Source: Thunnus maccoyii (lineage: Eukaryota > Chordata > Actinopteri > Scombriformes > Scombridae). From it: a stretch of 64,000 nt of DNA. Of the stretch, positions 48,040 through 59,227 are shown in pieces; position 1 is the first letter of the stretch; each line of letters opens with the position of its first letter. Made by a program: the position numbers and the translations under genes. The stretch covers positions 29,830,151 through 29,894,150 of the forward strand of contig NC_056550.1 of NCBI RefSeq assembly GCF_910596095.1, in the 5' to 3' direction. The notes beneath the pieces are model-generated. The model did not search any database. It was not told where the DNA came from and worked only from the letters and a program-made list of their open reading frames with translations.

Positions 48040-48924
48040 TCATAGTATTGGTTTACTAATAAACTCAGCCATATTTCTAGATATGAGAGCAGCTCCATCC
48101 AGAGTGGGATGTATGCCGTGTCTCCTAATCAGACCAGGTCTTCCCCAGAAAGTCTGCCAATTATCTATGAAGCCCACATCGTTTGCTGGACACCACCTCG
48201 ACAACCAGCGGTTGAATTGTGACATGCGGCTATACATGTCATCACTGGTCAGATTAGGCAGCGGTCCAGAGAAAATTACGGAGTCCGACATTGTTTTAGC
48301 AAATGTACACACCGACTCAACATTAATTTTGGTGACTTCTGATTGGCGTAATCGGGAGTCGTTGCCGCCGACATGGATGACGATCGTACCATATTTACAC
48401 TTATTCTTAGCCAGCAGTTTTAAATTTGACTCAATGTCGCCCGCTCTGGCCCCAGGAATACATTTAACTATGGCTGCTGGTGTCGCTAACTTCACGTTTC
48501 TGACTATGGAGCTGCCAATAATCAGAGTTTGTTTCTCAGCGGGTGTGTCGCTGAGTGGGGAGAACCAGTTAGAAACATGAACTGGTTGGTGGTGAACCGT
48601 GGGCTTCTGCTTAGGGCTATGCTTCCTTCGGACAGTCACCCAGCCACCCTGGCTTCCCGGCTGCTCCGGAGCTACCGGGGGAGTGGGAGCTACGCTAGGT
48701 CGGCCCGCACCGGATACTAGGGGCTGGCTAACTATATTAGCAGCTGATTGTTTTTCCATGGTGCGGAGCCGCGCTTCCAATTCACTAAGCCTTGCCTCCA
48801 GTGGTGCAAATAGACTACACTTATTACACTTATCACTATCACTAAAGGAGGCAGAGGAGTAACTGAACATTTGGCACACCGAGCAAGAGAGAGCAGGAGA
48901 ACGAGAGGGAGAGAGAGAAGCCAT
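48040..48924 (-). CDS. L2 ORF1 with SGNH/GDSL-type esterase domain
   Basis: An intact 294-codon ORF. The N-terminus has a CxxC…CxxC pair (CSVCQ, CNKCS) and a short leucine-rich coiled coil ([20 protein letters not shown]). A Pro-rich linker follows, then an SGNH hydrolase domain: block [11 protein letters not shown] (Ser), block [11 protein letters not shown] and a C-terminal GIHPTLDG with the catalytic His. An esterase domain in ORF1 is known for CR1/L2-clade elements; the protein probably binds RNA and lipids or membranes. Preceded by the 5' UTR and followed by ORF2. Unlike ORF2 it has no frameshift. Confidence 0.88.
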   Translation of the reverse strand: MASLSPSRSPALSCSVCQMFSYSSASFSDSDKCNKCSLFAPLEARLSELEARLRTMEKQSAANIVSQPLVSGAGRPSVAPTPPVAPEQPGSQGGWVTVRRKHSPKQKPTVHHQPVHVSNWFSPLSDTPAEKQTLIIGSSIVRNVKLATPAAIVKCIPGARAGDIESNLKLLAKNKCKYGTIVIHVGGNDSRLRQSEVTKINVESVCTFAKTMSDSVIFSGPLPNLTSDDMYSRMSQFNRWLSRWCPANDVGFIDNWQTFWGRPGLIRRHGIHPTLDGAALISRNMAEFISKPIL

Positions 48925-49214
48925 CGCTAACTGCTTAGTTTGAGTTAGCTGCTAGTGCTAGCTGCAGAGCTAAAGTGACTAACAACTTGTGCGATTAGCG
49001 AGAAAAGTCGTTAAGAGAAAAGCGCTGAGAGTGCTTGTGTAAAACTAGCGAAAGTTTAAATATACAGCAGATATTAATCAACAGTAATGTGATATATATA
49101 GGAAAATCAACTGAGATGAGAGCAGCAACAACGCTATCAGTAGACACAGTCGGCAACCGGAAATGATACAATACGCTTACCGTAGCACGTCAGCACGTCC
49201 GTCAGCACGTACGT

Positions 49215-50310
49215 AGACACCAGTTAACATCCAGCAGACACCAGTTAACATTCACCAGACACCAGTTAACATCCACCAGTCACCAGTTAACATCAACAGT
49301 CACCAGTTAACATCCACCAGACACCAGTTAACATCCACCAGTCACCAGTTAACATCCACCAGTCACCAGTTAACATCAACAGTCACCAGTTAACATCAAC
49401 AGTCACCAGTTAACATCCACCAGACACCAGTTAACATCCACCAGTCACCAGTTAACATCCAACAGTCACCAGTTAACATCCACCAGTCACCAGTTAACAT
49501 CCAACAGTCACCAGTTAACATCCACCAGACACCAGTTAACATCCACCAGTCACCAGTTAACATCCACCAGTCACCAGTTAACATCAACAGTCACCAGTTA
49601 ACATCCACCAGACACCAGTTAACATCCACCAGTCACCAGTTAACATCCACCAGTCACCAGTTAACATCAACAGTCACCAGTTAACATCAACAGTCACCAG
49701 TTAACATCCACCAGTCACCAGTTAACATCCAACAGTCACCAGTTAACATCCACCAGACACCAGTTAACATCCACCAGACACCAGTTAACATCCACCAGTC
49801 ACCAGTTAACATCCACCAGACACCAGTTAACATCTACCAGTCACCAGTTAACATCCACCAGTCACCAGTTAACATCCAACAGTCACCAGTTAACATCCAC
49901 CAGACACCAGTTAACATCCACCAGTCACCAGTTAACATCCACCAGTCACCAGTTAACATCCACCAGTCACCAGTTAACATCCACCAGTCACCAGTTAACA
50001 TCCAACAGTCACCAGTTAACATCCACCAGACACCAGTTAACATCCACCAGACACCAGGTAACATCCACCAGACACCAGTTAACATCTACCAGTCACCAGT
50101 TAACATCCAACAGTCACCAGTTAACATCCACCAGACACCAGTTAACATCCACCAGACACCAGGTAACATCCACCAGACACCAGTTAACATCCAGCAGACA
50201 CCAGTTAACATCCACCAGACACCAGTTAACATCCAGCAGACACCAGTTAACATCCAGCAGACACCAGTTAACATCCAGCAGACACCAGTTAACATCCAGC
50301 AGACACCAGT
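49215..50310. repeat. 21-bp minisatellite, right part
   Basis: It continues the array of 42190-44230 with the same unit, ending near CAGTTAAACCAGTTAAGGG. The right part is richer in CATCAACAGTCA and CATCCAACAGTCA variants than the left. Confidence 0.97.
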
Positions 50311-50520
50311 TAAACCAGTTAAGGGTTGGGGACCAGTAACTGAACTCTGCTCTGTATTAGGTCATGTTGCCTCCAGCATGAAGGACAAACTGCTTCCTGC
50401 TGAACGTAAATCATCAGCTGCACAATAAGTTGATTCCTGCGTCAGCGCCCCCTGCAGGAGACGTCTCACACGGAGAATCTGTCAGCTGTAGTCTGTCACT
50501 TATTTCCTGCAGGATGCCCC
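50311..50520. other. Spacer, nothing recognised
   Basis: No gene. Confidence 0.35.
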
Positions 50521-50524
50521 AACA

Positions 50525-50598
<74 letters not shown>

Positions 50599-50617
50599 CA
50601 CACTCACACACACACAC
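50521..50617. repeat. (CA)n microsatellite with CTCA interruptions
   Basis: CA repeat interrupted by several CTCACA units. Confidence 0.95.
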
Positions 50618-50730
50618 TTCATTTAATTTAGTGTGTAGAGCTGACAGAGAGAGAGAGGAAATGCCTGGCGTCTCTGACTGCGTCCAACAACATTCTGTGG
50701 TCTACAGTTCCCTCTGACTGCATCAGTGTC

Positions 50731-50732
<2 letters not shown>

Positions 50733-50812
<80 letters not shown>
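50733..50812. repeat. (CA)n microsatellite
   Basis: About 40 CA dinucleotides with a single G interruption. Confidence 0.95.
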
Positions 50813-50814
<2 letters not shown>

Positions 50815-50907
50815 GCGAGTTGCTGCATTAAAAGCAGGAGGACTTTTCTCTATCAGTGTGACACACTATCACACTCTTCTGGAGCAACAACACCGATAAC
50901 AGCTGTT

Positions 50908-50967
50908 TGTGTGTGTGTGTGTGTGTGAGTGTGTGTGTGTGTGTGAGTGTGTGTGTGTGTGTGTGTG
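50908..50967. repeat. (GT)n microsatellite
   Basis: GT repeat with two GA interruptions. Confidence 0.95.
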
Positions 50968-51177
50968 AAGTGCGACAGGACAGACAGACAGCTTCATGAC
51001 TCACCTGTTTGTCTCTCTGAGAGAAAGACACCACTGGAGTTTTATTAAAGGAGCAGTGCCATGTGTAATAAGTAGTAAAGTTTTACAAATATAAAACCTT
51101 CAAGGATGGAAACCTTGTAACAGAAAGAGTCGTAATTGACCTTGTTAGCAGTCGGAGGCGTCCTGTCAGCGGTTTTA

Positions 51178-51272
51178 TAATGGAGGTCTATGGAGAAAAT
51201 GCTGTTTGTTGACCGTAACACCACCAGTGACCACTTGGAGCGGCGCCGTATTCAGCTCTTATTATACATCCA
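51178..51272 (+). repeat. Dispersed repeat, copy 2
   Basis: Homologous to 17036-17175: TAATGGAGGTCTATGGAGAA, ATGCTGTTTG, ACCACCAGTGACCACT and CAGCTCTTATTATACAT in the same order. Confidence 0.7.
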
Positions 51273-51798
51273 TGGGACGTTCAGACCGACGTCACATGAC
51301 TCAGGAGAGGGGGGTGGGGCTCAATCCGGCTGGTCACCTGACCAACATTTTAGTATCATTACATGTTGAGTTAGCATGATAAAACAGAGGTGTCCTTTTT
51401 AAACACGTCAATCATTAAACCTTCCAGGTGATAAAATCATTGATGGTTGCTGTTAGAAGCTGTTATTGTCTGATATCAAAGACCTATTGATCAAATAGTA
51501 CGAAGAATATTGATCAGTAAATCTGTGCGTTATCACTGTAAAATGAAAACATGCAGTGCTTAAAAATATTAGTTGGCAACAGTAACTAAGGTACACTTTG
51601 TGTTTGTGGTAATGTGTGTTTTTAATATGTAATCTCTAATGTATTTTTTTTTATTTGTTATTTTGTGGGATTTGAATCTTCTGATGACATCTTGTGGTGA
51701 AAAAAGACACTGTGATGTCTGTTGGTGCAGTTTGTCTCTGACTTTCCGTGTGGCGCCTCTTATCGCAAAGACAAGAGGCTGAACGACATGTTCCTGAT
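51273..51798. other. Non-coding DNA
   Basis: Nothing recognised. Confidence 0.35.

Positions 51799-51872
<74 letters not shown>
51799..51872. repeat. (CA)n microsatellite
   Basis: 37 CA dinucleotides. Confidence 0.95.
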
Positions 51873-51874
<2 letters not shown>

Positions 51875-52406
51875 TCACTTTAGAGGACGCAACGAACCAG
51901 CAGCAGCTGAACACAGTAAGACTCATGTTTTCTAACATTACATCTAATATTAACATCAATGAGTTTCTGTAGTCACATGTTTGATCAATTGTTCGATCAC
52001 GTGTTTTACACGTGTTCATACATGTTTCATATATGTGTGTTTTACCGGTTAATGAGTGTTTATGTTTCCTCACAGTCTGTCAGGACATTTCAGTTCAGTT
52101 GAATATTTGAATTATAATTATAATTATAAACATGTTGCTGTTTGTTTGAGGAAGATGTTTTCAGATGTTTGAAATAACTTTAGAAACTGAAACTCTGAGA
52201 GAGATTTGACCTCCTGACACTGAGCTCTGACACGTTGTGTTTGTTGAAGCAGAACAAATCTAACTGGGGGCATCAAGGTAACCGCAGGGGCACAAACTGC
52301 CGTTTGAGGCTCAATCTATGATGGAAATGCTTGATAATATGAATTTGCTGTCAACAACCAACACACCAACCCAGCTCCAATTTGAAAACATGCTGCAAAG
52401 TCGCTC

Positions 52407-52410
<4 letters not shown>
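51873..52410. other. Non-coding DNA
   Basis: Nothing recognised. Confidence 0.35.
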
Positions 52411-52467
<57 letters not shown>

Positions 52468-52490
52468 CACGCGCACACACACACACACAC
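52411..52490. repeat. (CA)n microsatellite
   Basis: CA repeat with AACGCACGCG near its end. Confidence 0.95.
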
Positions 52491-53029
52491 TGCATTGTGC
52501 GCGTCATGGGAACATCATTTGAAATAGACTTCATAGTCCACTCTTACCGAATATGTTCAGACAGACCCAAAAATCATTTAACATGTTGTGGATAATTGTG
52601 AAACGACGGCTGGCGTCATGAAGTGAACAAACCACATGGTTTATCTCTAGAAGACTTGCAGGGAGCGAGTGTTGGTGCTGAACCTTCTAAGAATGGTGTC
52701 CTTCCACTCAGTTGTGCATTTTGGGGTTAAATCCCTCTCAAATGATGGCTGAACCATCCAGGCCTTTCTTTGTGGAGCACTGCGTGTCCGTGGTCTGAAA
52801 ATATGTTTCTCACAGTGGAGAATGAATTCTCGCATATTGCTGTGGAGGCTTGTTGGTGCTGGTCAGTCCCAAGGTCATCTATGGGTTGTCTTCCACAGCT
52901 AGCACTTACGCTAGCAGGTGCATCATGGCTGCTCACAGAAGGAGGCTCTTGCTCTTCAGAGGTGGTGGCACATTTGCACCCTCTACTGTCAATTGAGCTG
53001 TTGGAGGCCTTGAAGAAGCAGCAGCATCA
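52491..53029. other. Unidentified, possible degraded coding DNA
   Basis: Minus-strand frames of 62-69 codons (52647-52835, 52727-52936) overlap in a less AT-rich stretch. No family was recognised and stops are frequent; probably a degraded transposon. Confidence 0.25.
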
Positions 53030-53362
53030 AGCCATTAGCTTACAGCTAACTCTGCTAACACCGATGCTTTATTGGCACTTAGCTTACAGCTAACTCTGCT
53101 AACACTGATGCTTTATTGGCACTTAGCCTACAGCTAACTCTGCTAACGCTGATGCTTTATTGGCACTTAGCTTACAGCCAACTCTGCTAATACGGATGCT
53201 ATATTGGCACTTAGCTTACAGCTAACTCTGCTAACGCTGATGCTTTATTGGTACTTAGCTTACAGCCAACTCTGCTAATACGGATGCTATATTGGCACTT
53301 AGCTTACAGCTATCTCTGCTAACGCTGATGCTTTATTGGTACTTAGCTTACAGCCAACTCTG
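53030..53362. repeat. 44-bp minisatellite
   Basis: Seven to eight copies of ACTTAGCTTACAGCTAACTC followed by TGCTAACGCTGATGCTTTAT and TGGC, in two alternating subtypes (CTAACTC…CTGATGC and CCAACTC…CGGATGC). Confidence 0.92.
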
Positions 53363-53501
53363 CTAACATTGATGTAGTACAGTATCTAACTTTAACGTTT
53401 CAACACATTAACACTTTATTTCACATCATTATTATTATTACTGCTTCTTAAATACAACTGGCACCACAGCAAATGTGTGTGTGTGCACTTGTGTGTGTGT
53501 C

Positions 53502-53534
<33 letters not shown>

Positions 53535-54940
53535 GTATGGGTGTGTGCTTGTTACTGTATTTAGCAGCGTGTAGCCTAATATTTGTGGGAACCAGCAGTC
53601 ACAGAGCTGATAGATGATCTGTGAGAGACAGACAGACAGACAGGTGAACTTGGTAAGAAACTATATTTTCTGTATTTAGTCAAAGTGACAAAGTGATATC
53701 AGTGAAAATAAAGTTCACTGTAAAATCACTTAAACCAATATTTCTTTGATTAGTAATTGATTGTAATCAGATCAATCTGACAGTGATAAGTTCATTAAAG
53801 TCTGTGTAAAACAATTAATATGTGTTCTGAGTTTGTCACACCACAGAAAAATGTGTAATTAACCACCCAGCTAAATTTGAATGATTAAAAAAAATACAAA
53901 ATTTGTCTTCAAAGTGGTGTAAAAATGAGGAATATTTTCTGCTCTGAAACGCTGGGGGTGTCCACTGAAGGTGCTGAGAACGCAGCCCAACTGAACAGCC
54001 TCTGAGTTAACAATGCTCATACCAAACTCCTGTATAAAAATACACAATTGTCACACAAAATACACAAAAACATCTTGTCTGTAGTTGTAAGGCTGCAACA
54101 TGGTCGACAATTTAAAAATAAAGTAACATTAGGAGCCACTGTTTAATTCAGCACATATTTTGTAGGTAAATGTGGACTTGTTTCTTTAAAAATGTAACTT
54201 AAATGACTAGTAAACAATCGATCCATCACCAATCATCATTATATCAAATTGTTTTTTTTTTTAATGGAGTTTGGTGCACTCAGCGTTACTCACTCCTCTG
54301 CTGAAAAAACGGCTTCATTGTGGCCGTCGCCCTTGGAGCAAAAGCCTCTCATGCTGCTTTTTGGTGAATTGCTGCCCGGCAAACGCTTTCCCTCTGGCCG
54401 GGGACGTCCCAGCCGCACAGCTGGTGTTTAAGCTGAAGCTGCTGGCGGCTCCACTCGTCAACGGACGCTTCAGCTGGGTTTAAAATAACTCATTGAGCGC
54501 TAACGTTGACAGAAAATCGCCTCATTCACCAGTAACAGCTGATTATTTGAAGTGAATCCCAGTTGTCTCTGATGAAAGTTTGTAAAACTACCCAGTGTAA
54601 AAATAGTAACTATGAGTACATGTGCACTAGTGTTTTGACAGTGGGGGAGGGGTCATACTAGTAACCTCTCTACATCATGGAGGCACCATTTCAGGCCTGC
54701 CCAAAAAGTCCTGAGCACAGAAATGGTGAAAAACAGTTTTAACACTCTAACTCCTCAATTCAGTACTACATAGTTCACATAGCTCATTACATGAACAATG
54801 TGCTATTTGCGCTCGTATTCTGCACTTGTTCTCACTTTCTGTGCATGCAGCCTCAGTCTAGCTTCTCACAGTCATTCCAGCAACAAGCTCAAGCTACCAC
54901 CAGATATTAGCTGTTTGTCTGATTTCTCGCCAGACAGATC
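53363..54940. other. Non-coding DNA
   Basis: Contains a GT-rich stretch at 53474-53550 and a GC-richer patch at 54270-54480 (open for 70 codons on plus but not recognisable). No gene supported. Confidence 0.35.
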
Positions 54941-55436
54941 ATGACGTCATACCTAATTGGAAGATTGCGTCATCTAAAACTTGGGCAAACATCATCATTT
55001 GGATTCCAAACAGACAAAAAGATTCAACTCATCATGGATCACGAACTGCAGATCAACCTGTCCAATTTAGATGATTTGATGAAACCAGTTCTCCTCCAGC
55101 CATGACACAGCAGTCAGACCAAAGCCAAGCGTCACAGTGGAGCCACTGCGCTCAGCGGTGCACACACCATGGCCTCATGGGCACCTCCAATCAAGCTCCC
55201 CTAACGACATCTTTCTGACTCCCGATAAATATCAGGTCTCCTCTTCTCTGTCAGTGAGGGCGGCCTCAACTCTCTATGGTACCTCTCTACAGTGCACCCT
55301 CCTCTTTGATCCAGCTGTCTTCAGATCCACAATGGAGCCCAACATCACAGACTGAACCGTCGCCGGACTCCAACTATTCCTGGAAAGGAAGGCATTCCCT
55401 TCAACCACAGCGAAAATAAAGCCAGACTTTTCTATA
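54941..55436. other. Unidentified, weakly coding-like
   Basis: C-rich on the plus strand with short proline/serine-rich frames; no conserved motif recognised. Confidence 0.25.
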
Positions 55437-56365
55437 GTTACTGGCAGTTACTAATACCACTAATTTAATGTCACTTTAGTAATGTCTGCTGTCATGTGCA
55501 CCAGGTTGCCAGTTTCTAATACAACTAATATAACATCACGTCAGCAACGTCTGTCATTATGTGCATCAGGTTGCAAGTTACTAATACAAGTAATCTAACA
55601 TCACTTCATTAATAAAGTGGAAACCGCTTATATGGATCAAAAAGCTTGGGACAGAATCATTCCTATACAAATGCTGTTTAAATAATTTACTTATAATAAT
55701 GAAGTAGTCCGCTTATAGTGTTCATTTTGGCTCTTTTAATACATGAAAACATTTTAAAACTATGGTTACTATTTTTTTTAATCTTATTGCCATGATATTT
55801 ACTTGTGGCACCATTATCAGGCGTTGCAGTGCACCTCTGCAGGTTTGTGTGGAGGTGCGGGGTGTGGTTGTGTTTATTTGTAACCGCTGTGAAACATTCA
55901 GAAAATAATGTTTTGTTCCTCTTATTCACTGGCTTTCTCACTACCACTGCGCCCTCTCCTCATCCACTCTCTAGCTCATTCGACCACTGCTTCTCTCTCT
56001 CTCTCTCTTGTCTTTTTTAAAATGAGTCGGGAAACCAACAGCAAAGCCTAACTTTACTTTTAACGTCATCAAACAAAGAGAAATGTCCTCCTAGTAATAT
56101 TTTGTCTTCCCTCACGGCAGGGTTACAGCTCTAATCAGTCCAATCGCTGGCTGTAACATCCAAATGTCAATTAGTAATCTGCATTAGATTTAGATATATA
56201 GTTATAATAATCATCTGCTTATAGTGATCAATTTGACCTGGACAGACGTGATCACTATAAACAGTTTCCACTGTACTATTTTGGTACCTTGCCAGTCACC
56301 AATACAACTAATCCAACATTACTTTAGTAGCTTTATGCTGTTTCCATTATTCGACACTGGGTTGC
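55437..56365. repeat. About 65-bp tandem repeat split by a DNA transposon
   Basis: Copies at about 55445-55506, 55507-55571 and 55572-55613, and part of a fourth at 56290-56360. Each has a form of CTAATACAACTAATCTAACATCAC and a GCACCAGGTTGCCAGT end (written here in degenerate form). The element at 55614-56276 lies between the third and fourth. Confidence 0.7.
55614..56276. mobile_element. Non-autonomous DNA transposon with about 24-bp terminal inverted repeats
   Basis: Left end AAGTGGAAACCGCTTATATG then GATCA (55616 on); right end TGATCACTATAAACAGTTTC then CACTG (to 56273) is its inverse with a few mismatches. TA flanks both ends. Next to the right end a perfect 12-bp inverted pair TTATAGTGATCA / TGATCACTATAA forms a 20-base-loop hairpin. 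The CAGTGGAAAC-type end and TA target suggest a pogo/Tc1-mariner-like family. There is no transposase frame. Confidence 0.65.
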
Positions 56366-57412
56366 CAGTTGCCCAATTGCCCATTATCACCTCACTTCAG
56401 TATTTCAGATAGAGCACCCAACACCAGAACTCCAGGGCCCTCAACCTCCTATCAGGTTTTCAACACCACCAATCAGCACCAGCAGTCTAAATCATCCAGG
56501 GCAAATGGCACCAGGATTTCAGTACCCCTCGCCATCCAGCTCACATCAGCCAGCCTTAGCAGGGGAACCTGGCACCGGGATGCCAGCACCTCCAGCTGCC
56601 CACTCCAGCAACTGTTTCCACTGGGTTTCCATGGTGGACGATGGTTCTCTGTCAAATGTCCAACCAAGATCATGCAGTCTATCCAGTTGTCATTGCTTTT
56701 ATGACCAGTGCAACATAACTTTCCCATTGTTCAATGTCATCACAATGACCATTTCATTACGTACGCCCAGTCCATGAAAGTCATCAAAACACATACCATC
56801 CTAGTGGCCTTAGCTTCTTCTCAAAAGTCCGAACCAGCAGCCCGGGCCTGGCTTCTAGCCAACCACAGATAACTTCACTCCTCAGAGGACTTCTATGCCA
56901 AGAGCCAGCTCATAATCCTCAACGCCTTCCTCTTACTGCCAATTTGCTGTTAGTCTGCATCGACAGCATCTGCTTCAGGTACAGCATTCCTCAAGTTAAT
57001 CAAACTTAAGAAACCATGTTCTTGCTTGCATTCATCATTTCCTCAGATGCTCTAAATTCACCACCTCAAACCTTCACTTCAACCCACATCACAATGCTTG
57101 CATTTCAGACTCATCTTGTTTCTCAGACAACACCATGGTATTCTACTTAAAGTGAATTAAAACCAATCAGTCCGGTCAGTTCATACACATTTTTACTCCA
57201 AAATCCAATCTCCGCCGAATCCTTTTGAGACCTTCGCAAATTATTTTCAATTCTGGAAATCCCAGAGTATATTATTGACAGATCCTCTCTTCATCTCTGA
57301 ATCTGGACAAGTAGCTACTTGTTGCTGGTTCCACCAGCACTTCCGCCATGTAATCGCCTTGTCTAGCATCTCACCCGTTCATTACCCCGGACACTCCTTC
57401 AGGATGAGATCC
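56366..57412. other. Unidentified, weakly coding-like
   Basis: Plus-strand frames at 56369-56704 and 56505-56777 (Pro/Ser/His-rich) overlap. It may be a decayed gag-like transposon segment continuing from 54941-55436, but no landmark motif supports that. Confidence 0.25.
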
Positions 57413-57772
57413 ACCCCAGATAGCAAAATTGCTGTGGCCCAGATCCAACGCCCAACACATTCAGCACTTTCATCCAGCCCACATAACACATGGAATGATG
57501 GCACTTGGGCAGTCTGCTCCTGTTTGCCAGATCTGGGCCACAAGCAAGCCGTATGTCAACCAAGAACAAATCAGATAAACCAGAACTGGCCCACATCAAG
57601 AGAGCACCACATCTTTACCAAAAAAGGCCCACATTTCATTTGGCATATTTGGGCCATATTTGCTATTTTACATGTGGGCCATTTCAGGCTCACATCCATT
57701 TTGTCCAGGCCAGAAGAAGGCCAGCAGTGCTGCATCATTGCCTGAAGTGGCCCACTTCCATATGCTATCTGG
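57413..57772. mobile_element. MITE with CCCAGATAGCA inverted ends
   Basis: Left end CCCAGATAGCAAAATTGCTG (57415 on) and right end CATATGCTATCTGGG (to 57772) share an 11-bp inverted repeat. The interior is rich in GGCCCA/TGGGCC words in both orientations (GTGGCCCAG, GGCCCACAT, TGGGCCAT), which makes it partly self-complementary. No coding capacity. Confidence 0.6.
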
Positions 57773-58496
57773 GACCACATCAGCCTCCAAAGCGCCATCC
57801 CAGAACACTTAATACAACTCATGGGCAGGTGGTCCCCCCAAGCATATCACCACATCTATCCAGATTTCAAAGATCTTAGACCCGTTCAATCTTGTCTTGT
57901 CTTAAGTAACTGGAGGTTTTTTGAGGTGCTATCATGGATTCTCTACTGAAGCTTCCCCACAATGCAACAGCAAGCAAAAGACCTACAACTAAATTTCAAC
58001 CCTCACACACCAATCATGTCTTTTTGGTTAATAAATTGTTTAAATGCATCTTGTTGGTGGTGTGGTGCTTACTAGTGAGATATGAAGCAGCAGAAGCAGG
58101 AAATGTTTTCATCTGCAGTAATTTAACATAACTCAGACATGGTTGAAAGCAAGGAAACAGTAAAATAAAGTAGACATCCGCAAGTAAAAACAAAATTAAA
58201 CTTCAAACCACAGAGACTCAGGTTCTATGAAAGTACTGAGAGCTGAACACACTGAGGCTTTTAAAAACAGCTTTCTCTCTGGTCTCCAGCACAGACATGA
58301 GTTGAGCTCATGTCTGGAGATGGTCCATCTTGGGTGTAACTTGGCATGTTTAAACTGGTGATGAAAATCTATGCATGGTTTGACTCAGCATGGCCAAAAG
58401 TGCCAATGGAAAAACCCTACATGTTACTTTCGTCCCTCTCCTGTCTCTGTCAACTTTACCTGGCTAGCACTAAAGATAGGCTTGCATGATAAATTA
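57773..58496. other. Non-coding DNA
   Basis: Nothing recognised. Confidence 0.35.
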
Positions 58497-58616
58497 AACC
58501 TTCACTTCACTGGCATTAAGGGCTAAGGATTAGGGGGTTGGGGTTAGGGGTCTAGGGTTAAGGGATAGTGATTAGGGTTTAGGGGGTTAGGGTTAAGGGC
58601 TAGGGATTAGGGGGTT
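58497..58616. repeat. TTAGGG-like degenerate array, left part
   Basis: Units such as TTAGGGGGTTAGGGTTAAGG, continuing after the LINE fragment at 59228. Confidence 0.9.
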
Positions 58617-59226
58617 ATTTGTTTATTTGTGTATTTCTTAGTATCCCCATTAGCTGTGCCCTAAAGCACAGCTAGTCTTCCGCTAGTTTTCAAAAATCCA
58701 CTTTCCAATAATATCTAGCTCCCCTCAAGATGTCAGTCAAATCAGCAGGTGTTGTTGCTGATGCATGTACAGTAGTGTCATCTGCATACATAGTTAATTT
58801 AGCATTATTTAGTACGAGAGGTAAATCATTGGTAAAAATGGAATACATAAGTGGGCCTAGGCAGCTCCCTTGCGGAACTCCACATTCCTCAGACATGCTA
58901 TCTCCATTAAAGAAGACTCCCTGCCATCTGTTTACCAGATAGCTTTCCATCCAGGCAACTGCAGATGGTCTAAATCCTTAGCACTCAAGCTTTTCAGGAA
59001 GAAGCTTGTGGTCAGTAACATCAAATGCTGCCGTAAAATCTAGTACGCCTTCGCCACATATCATTTTGTTGTCCAGATCTCTGTACCAGTCATCTGTCAT
59101 TTGCACTAAAGCTGTGCATGAAGAGTGTCCTTTCTGTAAGCATGCTGGAAGTTTGTTATCAGATTATTTACTGAGATGTACTCTTGTATTTGATCAAATA
59201 CTTCTTTCTCAAAGATCTTACTCACG
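58617..59226 (-). mobile_element. Non-LTR retrotransposon fragment in the telomere-like array
   Basis: The minus strand encodes reverse transcriptase landmarks: a LDFTAAFDVTDHKLL-like block (near 59020), WMESYLVNRWQGVFFNG, CGVPQGSCLGPLMYSIFTND (near 58870) and MYADDTTVHA (near 58780). It then passes a short 3' end with AAATACACAAATAAACAAAT. 5'-truncated and with breaks upstream of 58950. The clade differs from the L2 copies. Confidence 0.75.
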
Positions 59227-59227
59227 G

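Larger units (their letters stand above)
44231..49214 (-). mobile_element. Nearly full-length L2-clade LINE (family A)
   Basis: 4984 bp on the minus strand with, from its 5' end: a 5' UTR (about 49214-48925), ORF1 (48924-48040), a spacer with a 30-bp tandem repeat, ORF2 in three or more frames (47693-44834), a CT-rich 3' UTR and an (ATTG)n tail. It sits inside the 21-bp minisatellite with AGACA on both sides (44226-44230 and 49215-49219). It contains all domains of an L2/CR1 element, but frameshifts in ORF2 make it non-autonomous. Confidence 0.93.

Noticed and set aside
42190..50310. CRISPR-like direct repeats
   Set aside because: Head-to-tail 21-bp units without spacers, in a eukaryotic genome.
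54249..54483. GC-richer patch with 60-70-codon frames
   Set aside because: No domain, no splice context; kept only as a note in the non-coding entry.
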